Shown one piece after another: positions 53,910-64,000 of a stretch of DNA of 64,000 bases (position 1 is the first letter of the stretch; each line of letters starts with the position of its first letter). Source of the DNA: [Phialemoniopsis] sp. UDSM-2020 (Eukaryota; Ascomycota; Sordariomycetes; Thyridiales; Thyridiaceae); contig JAEILZ010000001.1 of assembly GCA_018873225.1 (NCBI GenBank), positions 6,820,001 through 6,884,000 of the forward strand. Direction: 5' to 3'. The position numbers and the translations under genes are program-made. The notes beneath the pieces are model-generated. The model ran no database searches, was not told the DNA's origin, and was given only the letters and a program-made list of their open reading frames with translations.

Positions 53910-55546
53910 CTTGCTCTCTTTCAGATTATGGACATTGGATGCTATGGCTGTAGCAGGGTAATTTACGATGTTCGACCTTGGCTAGAATTTTGGCGGTGCA
54001 ATCTGAGCTGATGCCCAAAACGAAAATGACCAGAGAGAAGAGGTATACCTTTAAAGCTCAGAAAATCATTCATGAATGACTCGTCTTTGAGTCTTTGTTG
54101 TTTCTGGCGTAGTTAATGATGAGGTTGGGATGGAGAGCTGCTGGTCCAGAGTAGAAGGATCGGCGTGTCCTTGACGGAGAGGATGCTCAACAGAACAGGA
54201 AATGATGGATTGATGAGCGAAATGGAAATAAAAGAAAGTTTGCAAGGTCCCTGATGATGACTTGATCACACTTTCGCCTCTTTGGAGAGGATGGGTTTGG
54301 TGGTTGACTCAGGAATATAGACCAAACAGTCTAGGAATTACATTGAAAGATGAGGAGACGGTATCGGTGATTCATATACCCACGTTAAGCATGTGCCTTC
54401 TATGCTTCCTGCGGTATTCACGGAGAATTTCCCAAAGTTTTGACCAATGCCGGTACAGAATTCCTCGTGCAAGCCTATAAATTTCGTAATAACGCGTTGA
54501 TCCCACTTCCACCATGCTAAGACCCAAAACAACGCGAGAGCCTCGTCACCAAGAGATGCTAGTGTAAAGACCATTTCCTATTGGAATAAGAACGAACCAT
54601 GTGCAATCAAAAGGCAGTATCTGTCTAGTTTCAATGAATTAGTTGATCAGGGGTTGCAATTGGCACATTTCCTTTTACATCAGCGTCATTCCACTCGTTC
54701 ATCGAAGCACATGCATAAGTCGTGCCTGCCCTTCCAGGCATAAACACCACTGAGCCCAGATTACAATTTGCCACGGATTGCTGTTATACAGCACTTTGAT
54801 AAGCCAGCGATGCTCTGCCGGTATTGATCATCACACATGGATGGCTGTTGTACATATCACCCTTGAGCATCAACTGTTCTTCTCCGTCCGGAGAGCGCAC
54901 GCCTTGTGTAGTACTTCAAAAATACGAATATCGATGACTGGTTTCCGGTTCAGAATTCGACTTCCGGATCCAAGTCCAGTCTCCGCACGCGCCGCGGGTA
55001 GAGGCAAGCTTTCAAGGCAGGGGTGGCGGTGGCCAAGTCAGATACCATACCTGGGTTTTCAAGTACTGGGAACTCTCAATGTGTTTTCGGATGTTCATGG
55101 TGTTGTATAAACTGGATTGATCTACTGTGTCGGAATTGGTTGTCTTACCTATAGGCAGGCCGATTGAATTCGATCATCTCACTGTCGGGGTCGTGGTTGA
55201 GAGATGTCACGAACCTGTCATTCGCATTCCCTGGTCCTCGATCATATTCACCACCCTTCTCTTCGTTGATTAAATAGAAGCCGAAGAGGAAAGGCCTGGG
55301 GTTACGTACGTGTCCGAACAACTACCATGCTCATATTGTTGTGTCTCACAAGCCGTGAGTTATCTTCAAGGGCCTCAGCTCCCCTTTTAATTAATACAAC
55401 CACATCATACATTCCTAAGGTCTTAATCAATAGGCAATCCGAGAATCTACCAAGAGGCTAGATGGAGATGCGGTTGCCACGTCCGCATGAGAGCACCAGC
55501 TCTCAATAGCAGGTCGTTGTCTCCAGTCCTGGGTGCTATATGAGCA
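53910..55546. other. Intergenic region between the two paralogues
   Basis: About 1.6 kb. The left end should be the promoter of copy A and the right end the 3' flank of copy B, including the segment 55189-55239 that resembles 51496-51546. No supported gene. Confidence 0.5.
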
Positions 55547-57555
55547 TCATCCGAACAACCACCGGACAAGCCTCGGCTTCTTGGTCCTCCGTCGTAGTTC
55601 TTCCAGTTCCTCCTCCATCTCACGGAACCTCTTGTTGTTGGCCTCCTCGTATTCCTTCTGAGTCTGCCTGATCCCCTCGACAGCATCAGAGGAGGTTTGC
55701 AGATGCGACTCGCAATTTGTCTCATCGAGGCTCTGGAGTCCTGCCTGTCGCTTGCTAGCCACTCGCTGCTCCTCCTCAGCAGCTTGGACGTTCTCCCGGA
55801 GCTGCAGTACAGCTCCCGACTCCACTACGTCCAGCGCTTCCTTGAAGTCGTTCCGCATCGTGACCACGGCATCTAGCCAATGTTGCATTTGATCACCGCC
55901 AGCTCTCAATCTCTTCTCGACGATATCGATTCGCTGAATATTAGCCTTGATGCTTTCTCCTTGCTCGGATGCCAGTTCAAGAAGCTCCCTGGTATCTTCG
56001 ATAATTTGAATCTGGTTGGCGTCTTCACTGGTCGCGTCTAGTCCGAGAATGAGTTCTTCTCTGACATCCTCCTCTTGGCTGCGAAGTAGCTCTTCTGGCT
56101 CGGTTGAAGATACGGCTGGAGTATTCTCAGCAGCAAGAGAGACGGCATTGTCGACAGCTGGCTGTTGCGAAACGTGCTGCTCGCCCTGTATTAGAATAGG
56201 CCGGGCAGACTCATCCTCGACCTCCTGCTTGATCGACTCTGTGGCGTTACTCGTGCTCAAATTATCGTGTCTCTCGATTTGTGAAACGCTCTGTCGAGTT
56301 TGCGGAGTGGTGCTCCTGCTCTGAGGGACGGACTCTGGAATGGAATCCTTTTGAGCATACTCCTTGACAACTTCCTGGATCAAGCTCTTGAGAAAGTCAC
56401 TTGGGACGTCTTTGGTGATTTCAAGCTTCGTAGTATCTCGTGGGCTCGTATCAGACGACTCTTGGCTTTCACGAGTGGACGACAGAAGACTGGGCGACGT
56501 AAAGGCATTCAAGATGCTGGGGAACTGCTATGGTAGTGTCAGCTTGGTTCTTAACGGTATTGTGGTCGTATCTGGAATCATACGTCAAGCCCCTTTTCGA
56601 TGGGTGCGCCTTTGGGAGCGTCCGGCGTTTGACTTCCTTCTTCCGTTCCCGTCGGTTTTCCCGTTCGAAGATCCATGACTTGAGCCACGAACCAGTCAGG
56701 CGTCTTCTCGGCGGAGCGGCTCCAATGGATCTTCTTGGACTCCTTAAGGGCCATGTTGACACATTTGAGATCGGCAGGGTTGAAGTCTGACCAAAATTCA
56801 TTGGGCTCAGTGTCGAGGTAGTACCAAGACAAGCCCAGACGTTCGATGAGATCAAAGAAATTGAACGTCCCGATAGCCATGGCGACAGCCAGCATGGCCG
56901 GGGAGGGGGGCCTTGGGGGCTTGCTAGGCATCGCCTTCCATGACATTGCTGTTCCCCTCATCTCGTACCACTCGGCGAGCCTCGTAAGACTGGTGCGGCA
57001 AGCTTTGTAGCATGCATGATTGCTCCAATGCTTGGGAGAGGAGCTTCGCTTCAACTGATACCAGAGTTTATCGGTGCTAGTCAAGGCAATCAGCTTCGGG
57101 TTCAACAATCTGACTCGTGATTTGAGGTAGGGGCTGAGATCTGTTGATTCAGTATTGTCATCCGAGGACGGCTCGAAATGCTTCTCCTTCGAGCTCCGCG
57201 ATGGTACTTGCTCATTGGACGGGATGCCTGGCAGGATTGCCGTCTCCGACTGAGCAATCGAAGATCGACCTTTGAGCCGCGACTTGTCTGGTTGTTGCAT
57301 CGCTGTGGGATCTGCATTCGTTGAGGAATCCATCGGAAACGGGGCAGAAAGGCTGCTGTCCTTCTTTGTCAGAGTAGGCTGAGCAGCATGTGGATCAAAA
57401 CTGGGATCCTCGTTGACATCGTCGTGAAGAAGTCCAGGGATGAAATACTTCGAGTAGTCGCCAGGTTTGGCGCTCGACTTCCGCCGATGAGATACAATGT
57501 TGCTCTGATCCAGCAAAGTATCATCATCGTCGGATTCATAGTGTCGGTCGTTCAT
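55547..57555 (-). CDS. Unrecognised family, copy B (intact, 649 aa)
   Basis: Exons 57555-56584 and 56524-55547 give 649 aa; the intron is 59 nt (GTATGA...CATAGCAG, phase 0) and lies where copy A has its intron. The start MNDRHYESDDDD is chosen; an in-frame ATG at 57693 would extend it. Residues 1-185 are disordered and Ser/Asp-rich. The core domain (~190-310) reads LWYQLKRSSSPKHWSNHACY, WYEMRGTAMSWKAMPSKPPR, ERLGLSWYYLD, EFWSDFNPADLKCVNMAL and KKIHWSR. A long Glu/Gln-rich, probably coiled-coil region follows (to ~640), ending EELRRRTKKPRLVRWLFG. The matched positions in copy A are the Trp, Cys, Lys-Cys-Val and Ile-His-Trp residues, so this is a genuine conserved domain. No enzyme, DNA-binding or transposase motif was recognised. 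Probably a nuclear or scaffold-like protein (inference). Confidence 0.72.
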
Positions 57556-58843
57556 TCTGGTGCCGCCCTGAACACTAGGGCTGTGTGTGCACGGTTTCGA
57601 TTGCCTTAGGGGTAAGAAAATGTGAATGTCAGTCGATGCCCGGAAAAGATATGTCAATTTGTAGAAACTGAACCTGCGGACCCAGAAATCCATCAAAAAG
57701 TGATCTGTCTCTGCTGCACTAGGCCGAGGCGACTGGTGCCCTGAGAGGAATGACTATCCCGTCCAGAAGGGAATGAGAAGAGCTGGGTCTTGGTAGTCGA
57801 GATGACCAGCAGAAGAAGAGAAAAATCTAGGCTAGTGAGGTGCAGGGGAGTACGTGTGCTATTCTCTCCCTGATCTCACCTTATTATGCGAGATCCCCAT
57901 TCTGCCCCTATCGTGCCCCTATGTTGTATTACGGACACATCACGGCTTATACTTTTCTCTGTAGATTACGAAAACCTCATCGCAGTCTGGTACAAAAGCA
58001 ATCTATAGAGTTAAGATTAATATCTGTAGAGGTGGTTGTGGTGAGTCATACAAACCGCTCTGTATCTTGTCAAGGAGAAGATTAATCAATTCAAATGAAA
58101 CCAAAGATAGGCTTAGACAATGTATAATCATAGGCTAGCGCAGGACCTCCCAGGTGAAAGAGGAAGTCCACGGTATTGATGTATGATGTGTTTTTGAAGA
58201 AGTGAGGCTGATGGCTAATACGCCTCAGCTGACGCTATGTGTAGAGGGAGTCAGATATGAAACTTTTGCACTGTTTAGAAAGCCTATACTCTACTAAATA
58301 CTGAAAGCTTGATACAGTGAGTAGAATATATCCGACTTTGGTGCAAAGAACTCCATTTAGACAAGCTCTGGCAAGACCTAGAGGCGGCTTAGGTGCGGCG
58401 GCTCAGTCGATCCTGGCAATTGCTCACGTATGAAGACTCAAAGGGAATTTGGAAGGGTTCGTTTCTGGCGTCGACTTTATTGGATTCCGTGCCTGTAACC
58501 GTATCTCTCCTGAATCTTCGCTCTTCTTTCTCATTCTGTTCAAGAGCGCTTCGGCACGGGATCGTTCTCGCGAGCTTGAGGTTTAGCGCCGACCAAGTTT
58601 TGAACCTAGGTACATGAGAAGAATGACACCACATGGCAAGTCCGAAGATGCAAAGCTCCTGAAGTCCGGAACGTGCGCAGATATGTTTGTTTATGCTCAC
58701 TGGGATCCCATTCATGCGACCTTATAAGAGTTCCCATATCTCTCATTTCGAATTCTTGCCTCCGGCCTTTCATCACGGACAATATATACACTTACAGGCA
58801 ACAATACGCTCATGCTACTACCCGTGTCTCTGCCTCGCTCAAC
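57556..58843. other. Intergenic region
   Basis: Promoter of copy B at the left. TATA-like words lie at 58721-58730 (cttataagag) and 58782-58789 (atatatac), ahead of the small gene at 58844. No other gene seen. Confidence 0.5.
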
Positions 58844-59263
58844 ATGGGCAACGATCATGACAAGCGGGAGGATTGCCCGGACCCACGGGCATCGCCCTAC
58901 GTGGAGCTCGACGGCAGCATCCCAGCCGGGGCCATCACAGCCCACCTAACCGGGGAGCTGGGGTCCAATCACTCAGGCTTCCCCATGACGGTCTGCTGCT
59001 GGCCTCATCGCGTCCAACGAGGCGAGCATTGCTCTCTGTGGTGTCAGATCCCCAAACGGTTCTTTGAGGATGGCGCAGGCAAATACGAGGCGGAAAGAAA
59101 TTTCACCAATTGCATGAACAAGGAAGGTTGGCGTGCAAGAAGAACCATGACTATTCACAAAGTCTCTGGGACTGGTTCGGTCGGCGGATACAGGCCGGCG
59201 GTGGTGGAGGTGGCTCTGATGTTCTTATTTGTTTCCTGGCTTATCAACAGACGTGCGGCATAA
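58844..59263 (+). CDS. Small Cys-rich tail-anchored protein (139 aa)
   Basis: Single exon. No family recognised. The start MGNDHDKREDCP is the first ATG after two TATA-like words; the frame is open further upstream but not protein-like. The middle carries clustered cysteines (VCCWPHRVQRGEHCSLWCQ) and NFTNCMNKEGW. A single hydrophobic helix near the C-terminus (VVEVALMFLFVSWLI) is followed by NRRAA, so it could be a tail-anchored membrane protein. There is no N-terminal signal peptide from this start. Role unknown. Confidence 0.5.
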   Translation: MGNDHDKREDCPDPRASPYVELDGSIPAGAITAHLTGELGSNHSGFPMTVCCWPHRVQRGEHCSLWCQIPKRFFEDGAGKYEAERNFTNCMNKEGWRARRTMTIHKVSGTGSVGGYRPAVVEVALMFLFVSWLINRRAA

Positions 59264-61752
59264 AAGACATTGACGGAGTAAGACACCCGGGGGCATTGTT
59301 CTTCAGCGTTCCTGTATGATACAAGGAGCCTCTTGCACTTCATACATGTTACTTCTCTCAGCCTGAACCGGACAATGCGTAGGGAGTGCGCCTTTGGAGT
59401 CTCATAAATCACGGCCATGATAGTCAACCTACGGGAAGAGTAGATTGCGAACTGTTCCCATGGTACATCCCGAATGACGACCCTCTCTCTCTCACACCAA
59501 GTCGACCTGGACCGATACCGGCGAGGCGTAAATTTTCCAACCTCGACCAAAAAGCAATGTCGAGACGTGCGGCTGTTCCGATGTGCGTGCCACAGTTTCG
59601 GATCTATCGCCACGGTATGACATAAGATCTGTACATACCAGCGCCGGACCCTTATTAGGCGAGCTTTTGTGTCTCCCTACCAGAGTAGAGAGGGATGTGC
59701 ACCCGTTAAGTGATATTCTTTGGGACCGGGGGTCCGGCAATCATCGCGTCACTGCATCACATCACTAGGGGGGCTGAAACACGAGATTGGCAGCACGAGC
59801 CACTTGCAATACCATGATTGAGGGGGCAATTGCCGACATGCGGATGATCTTCACTAGCGAAACTGGGTACGCGTTTGCAATTGTACATATATTGTACATA
59901 CGTGATGCTGTACTGTGGTCGGTGGACGCGCAACGATGATGATTCTAGATGAGAAATCGTAAGGCCGGGTCCCGAAATATGCAGTTCTAGAGCGCGGAAG
60001 CAATGAAAACGGCTGACTAACGAGCTAGCCAGGCACAGCGCATGCACGAAGTTTGCTTTTGCATGCGACCGCGTGTGCACACACATTGCATTGAGGACGA
60101 AAACTTCCAGGCATTCCGATTGAACAACCAGTCGTTGCCTGGGTTGCTTATTCCAGTACCTGCTCTATGTAGGTACTACACAGTGTGCCGCGCAAGACGG
60201 ACAGATGGTGCGCAGGGAATGGTTCCTGAACGAAGGATGGCTTGCTGACTGCATGCTAGCGACATCTTGGGTCCTGACATTTCACTCTGTAGTTATGTAC
60301 ATCAGATCGGGAATCCCTTTGCACGACCTCTAAGAGGGTAAGCGACCGACTGGCGTCTTGTGGAACGATCAGCTCAGTGCTCCGTAGATTCGCAAGCAGC
60401 GTCGTACTGGATGTTTCACGGTTCACAGGGAGTTTTGATCCGCGAACCAGACTCTGTCGGTTTCTGTTCTGAATGGAGTAATCAGCGCGAGAAGGTTATG
60501 GACGAGGGTCGCAGTGGTCTCGACCACACTCTAAATTACGTCAGAGGCCTGGACTGGGCACAATATGTGTGCAATATTGGCAAGGCCAGTTCCCAATCTG
60601 GACGGCATCGCGGTTCGTGCGGGACAGCTGAGTGAAAAATATGTGCGAGCGAGCGCGCGCAAAACGAAAAGATTGTAGGGGGCGGCGCGGCAGAGGTCAG
60701 TGTGGTCCAGGTTGCGAGACCCCTGCTCTCTGAACGGGGATCAAGAGGTGCACCTTGCCTGTTCCCGGCTAGGAGGCTGTCAAGTGATGGACGCTATGGC
60801 CATGTCTGGACATGGGGAGACCAGGGGGACTTGTTGCTCCCAGGAAGGAAGTTCACTTACTTTCCCCCTCATCTCGTCGGAACGTTGTGCGGATGCGTGT
60901 GCATCCATCTAGTATTCGTGCCTTCGGTCTTGGCTGTTGAAAAGGCCGCTGCTACGTAGCCCCGTGCGCGGTGTGGGTAGCAAGTGCAACACCGAGACTG
61001 GCATATGATATTGTGCATGTGCAGGAATATCAAGAGGGGAAGAGGGGATCCTCGGCATTTCCCCCCTCATCTTGGAGAGGAGCTCTGTGTCGATCCTTTT
61101 GTCAAAGTGGTGGTGATTGTACTTTTTGGGAGGGAAGATCACCACCGCCAATCAGCAAAAGGCTCAATCGCACCAACCGAATTCACGTGGGTGCCCCGGC
61201 CGGGTGTGCCGGGCTAGGTTACAGAGGGTTTAGCGAGGCCATTGCAGCTCTGGTGGACGCTTCCAGGTTGGTCACTAGTGGACGATAGCACCGGAGCTCA
61301 ACCAGCCTTTTGGGGTGGCAGCGGGCGACTCACATCGCTTCAAGCCGCTCCCGCTTGCAAAGTCCCCTTTTTTTCTCTCTCAGTAATGCGCCGATCCAGA
61401 CACAGATGGCCAAACACTGCATATCATGTACTTTTGAACGTGCAGGCGAGGAAAAGGAACAATGAAGTTCTGCATGCCGTCCGTCCCCATGTGGGCTGGT
61501 GCTGGTGCCCCAATATTTCCCTGCACGCTTCCTCAGCTGGGGTCTGCGACTTGCATGGTCCAGGGTCACAAAGCTTACTCCGTCGACTGGGCCGATGCTA
61601 CTTATTACCAGGTCCTCCTCTCCTCTTCTGATGCGGGTGCCACTCGCTCGCCTCTCGAGATCCTTCTCCCGAGATGACTCTGTGATGTGGCTTGCTTGCT
61701 GTTCTTGTCCGTCACAGCACTGACAAACAACCCGCCAACATCGTTGCCCAAC
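59264..61752. other. Gene-poor stretch upstream of the RhoGAP-like gene
   Basis: About 2.5 kb without a supported gene. The longest ORFs are Arg/Ser-rich or antisense to the next gene. Two similar words, tttccccctcatct near 60860 and tttcccccctcatct near 61060, lie ~200 bp apart. The last few hundred bp should be promoter. Confidence 0.45.
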
Positions 61753-64000
61753 ATGGAGTGGATGTAAGTTTGGACTCCTGGACTGGTCTTGACGAGAGCA
61801 GAGAAGAGCTGACCAAAGACTCCCCAGATCCACAACCACCGGCTGCATCGCAGTCAGCACCGCTATAGAGAAGACATCGACCGCCGTCCACGCCTTCATC
61901 CGTGAGGTGCGCGAGGCCCGCTCCGAGCTCGACGGCATTGCCGGCGAGCTGCACTCGCTCGACCGCGTCCTCGACCTGCTCAAGGACGACGCCGCCGCCT
62001 TCCCGTCCAGCCTCGCCGACAATGCCCCGCCTCTGCTGCGCGACTGCTGCACCATTGTCAACGAGCTCGGCCACTATGTCACCGTCCTCAACGGGCCCGA
62101 CCTGTCCCTCGCCGACAAGCGATTCCGCTGGATGGCCACCCGCCAGCACATGACCAAGCTGCGCTGGACGCTCGAGGGCTACAAGTCCGCATTGGGACTG
62201 GCCCTGGACCTAGTCGGCATGTGAGTACCAACTTTTGTTTGAAACAAACCCCTACCTATTATTGGACAGGGATCCTTCTCCATCCCACACTTTCCACCCT
62301 CCACCATGGAGAGGTACTGGAGAGCAAGAAAGCTGACAGGGTCTATTTTGTACAATAAAGAACTTCGACCCGCATCGGCGCCCTAGGCCAGACCGACCAA
62401 GAGAGGCAAGCCGCCATTGACGCCTTCGTTCTCGATCCGGAAGCCAAGGACGAGCTGTCGCGCGTCCTCGCCGAGATCCGCCACCTCACCACCCGCTACC
62501 ACGGCGGCGTCAAGCCCGGCAGCGTCGCCTACAGCCTGCAGACCTACCTCGACGCCCTCCAAGCCCAGGCCAACGACGCGGCTATCGTCCTGGGCGTGGA
62601 CCAGTCCGCCGACGACGAGGCCCGCCAGTCTTCTTCCTCCAACGGCGACGCCCCCGACAGTGCCATTGACGTCAACGACGAGCCCAGCAGCGCCTTCCCG
62701 GCCTTCAAGGAAGGGTCATCGTCGAGGCCACAGTCTCCGGGGGCATCCTCCCCGCCCATCCCGCCGGCGCGCCTGCACCTCCCCATCAACGAGATCGACG
62801 AGCTGCTCGACGAGCTCGACGAGCTGCACGACCGCGCGCCCACGCCGCCGCCCAAGGCCCCGGCGCGCATGAACTCGCGCCGCAGCTCCGTCGTCATGTC
62901 GCCCAACTACGAGCGCTGCTTCAGCCCGGCGCCCAGCGCCGAGCGCGCCAGGAGCGTGAGCCGCCCACCCTCGTCGCGCCTGAACGCGCCGGCCGTGCCG
63001 GGTCGCCATTCTTCCCTGCGCACGCTGAACCACTGGACCCCACCGGCCGTGGAGAAGCTCTACTGCGGGCCCGAGAGCGTCTACAGCGTGCGCATCACGG
63101 CGCAACCCCCGCCGTCCATCGCGCCGAGCACCACCAACACCGCGACGAGCAGTGCCACGAGGCAGGGCCGCATGGGCCGCTTCTTCGGCCACGTGCGCAA
63201 CGCCCTATCCGATTCCTCCAACAATAACAACAACAACACCGACCCCCGCCGCCCCTCGGTGACATCCTCCAACGACTCCGCTGTTGCAGCCCCGGCCCCG
63301 GCGGTGCCCACCCGCCGCAACAGCAGGCGCCTCTCCCTCTCCTTCAGAAAGTTACCCCTCTGGCGGTCCTCGTCCGACGAGCACGCCATCGCCGAGGACG
63401 ACGACGCCGACGCCCTCACGCCCCTCGGCCCGCCGGGCTCCGTCTTCGGCGTCGCCCTGACCAAGTCCATCAAGATCGCCCGCGGCTCCGCGCGCACCCG
63501 GCACACGGGCTCCGGGACATCGACGCGCGACTTCCCGCTGTGCGTCTGGAAGTCGTACACCTACATCAAGTCGTCGTCCCGGGGCGTCGAGGAGCCGGAC
63601 CTCTTCGGCCTCGAGCCCGACCCGGCCGCCCTGCGCCGGCTGCGCGACGTCTTCTCGCGCCCGCCGCACTACGGCGACGACTTCGAGTACGCCCTGCCCG
63701 ACGGCGGCCAGGAGCTCGACAGCCTCGGAGGAGACGAGCCAGAGTTTTCCGTGCACGACGCCGCGGCCCTGATCCTGTATTTCCTCTCGGAGCTGCCCCG
63801 CCCCCTCGTCTCCGAGGCCGTCGCCAAGCGCTGGATCGCGCTGTCGCGCCAGGCCTCGCAGCCCGGCACGCACGCGACGCGGCACGAGCAGTGCATCGAC
63901 TTCTGGGAGGAGGCGCTCGAGGGCGTGCGCGGCGCGCCCGCGCGCTCCCTGCTCAAGCTCCTGCTCGGCCTGTGGGGCGCCGTGGCCGACGCCGCCGAGA
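61753..64000 (+). CDS. PigL_N - RhoGAP-like protein, partial at window end
   Basis: Exons 61753-61763 (11 nt), 61828-62220 and 62361 onward; the gene runs off the right edge with at least 680 aa. The N-terminus MEWISTTGCIAVSTAIEKTS and VREARSELDGIAGELHSLDR resembles the fungal PigL_N/HeLo-like helical domain. A long disordered Ser/Pro/Asn-rich linker follows, with DELLDELDELHDR. From ~500 the RhoGAP fold is visible: FGVALTKSIKIARG, FPLCVWKSYTYI, LRRLRDVFSRPPHYG and VHDAAALILYFLSELPRPLV. RhoGAPs stimulate GTP hydrolysis by Rho/Cdc42/Rac. The arginine finger, expected in a [LI]-F-R-x-[SP]-G motif, is replaced: the aligned segment is DLFGLEPDPAALRRL (Gly at residue 551). It may therefore bind Rho without acting as a GAP. 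Strongly GC-rich. Confidence 0.85.

Noticed and set aside
60855..61090. Two similar pyrimidine-rich words ~200 bp apart
   Set aside because: Similarity limited to a short C/T tract; likely chance.
61330..62061. 243-codon minus-strand ORF
   Set aside because: Overlaps exons 1-2 of the RhoGAP-like gene in antisense; no domain.
1..64000. Secondary-metabolite gene cluster (methyltransferases, UGT, SDR, MFS present)
   Set aside because: No PKS, NRPS, terpene synthase or P450 in the window; the tailoring-type genes are scattered among housekeeping genes.
1..64000. tRNA, rRNA, CRISPR arrays, intact transposons
   Set aside because: No cloverleaf B-box context, no rRNA-like sequence, no spaced identical repeats, no transposase or reverse-transcriptase motif seen by eye.

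Overview
The window is nuclear DNA of a filamentous ascomycete, most likely in or near the Sordariomycetes. The evidence is many short (about 50-140 nt) GT-AG introns with fungal branch-point motifs, large gaps between genes, and family content typical of these fungi: NACHT/STAND receptors, a LaeA-type methyltransferase, a cyanovirin-N lectin, fungal BTB and F-box proteins, and a PigL_N-type RhoGAP. Species cannot be named from sequence alone. I resolved 24 protein-coding genes well enough to annotate, one of them cut by the right edge, plus one low-confidence ORF. I saw no rRNA, tRNA, CRISPR or intact transposon. All splice sites were placed by eye from reading frame, splice consensus and protein continuity.

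Layout. 0-9 kb: LaeA-like methyltransferase (-), a 91-aa ORF (-), a large vacuolar-type Ca2+/H+ exchanger (+) and a two-TM DUF6601-like protein (-). 9.5-16.7 kb: a seven-exon receptor with alpha/beta-hydrolase, NACHT and ankyrin domains (+), convergent with a small methyltransferase (-), then a secreted CVNH lectin (-). 16.7-22.7 kb is gene-poor apart from a 108-aa single-pass membrane protein. 22.7-31.8 kb: an F-box protein whose first intron appears to be GC-AG, then three BTB genes sharing intron positions and phases; an MFS efflux pump lies between the second and third. 33.4-39.9 kb: housekeeping genes (DEK_C/SWIB protein, Hel2 E3 ligase) and an SDR. 41-47 kb: UDP-glycosyltransferase, a disordered protein ending in a CaaX box, and an AIF/FSP1-like oxidoreductase head-to-head with a second NACHT receptor (47.5-50.6 kb). 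50.7-57.6 kb: a secreted, possibly GPI-anchored protein and two tandem paralogues of a family I do not recognise. 58.8-64 kb: a tail-anchored small protein, an empty stretch, and the start of a RhoGAP-like gene whose arginine finger is replaced.

Functional reading. Two NLR-like receptors about 33 kb apart, each sharing a divergent promoter with a membrane protein gene, suggest a locus under self/non-self or stress selection; this is inference. The most novel material is the paralogous pair at 51.8-57.6 kb. Both copies keep a roughly 150-residue Trp/Cys-rich domain and a C-terminal coiled coil ending in a TKK-x-x-L-x-x-WLF motif. They also share similar downstream flanks, which points to a segmental duplication. 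One copy has a broken or cryptically spliced frame.
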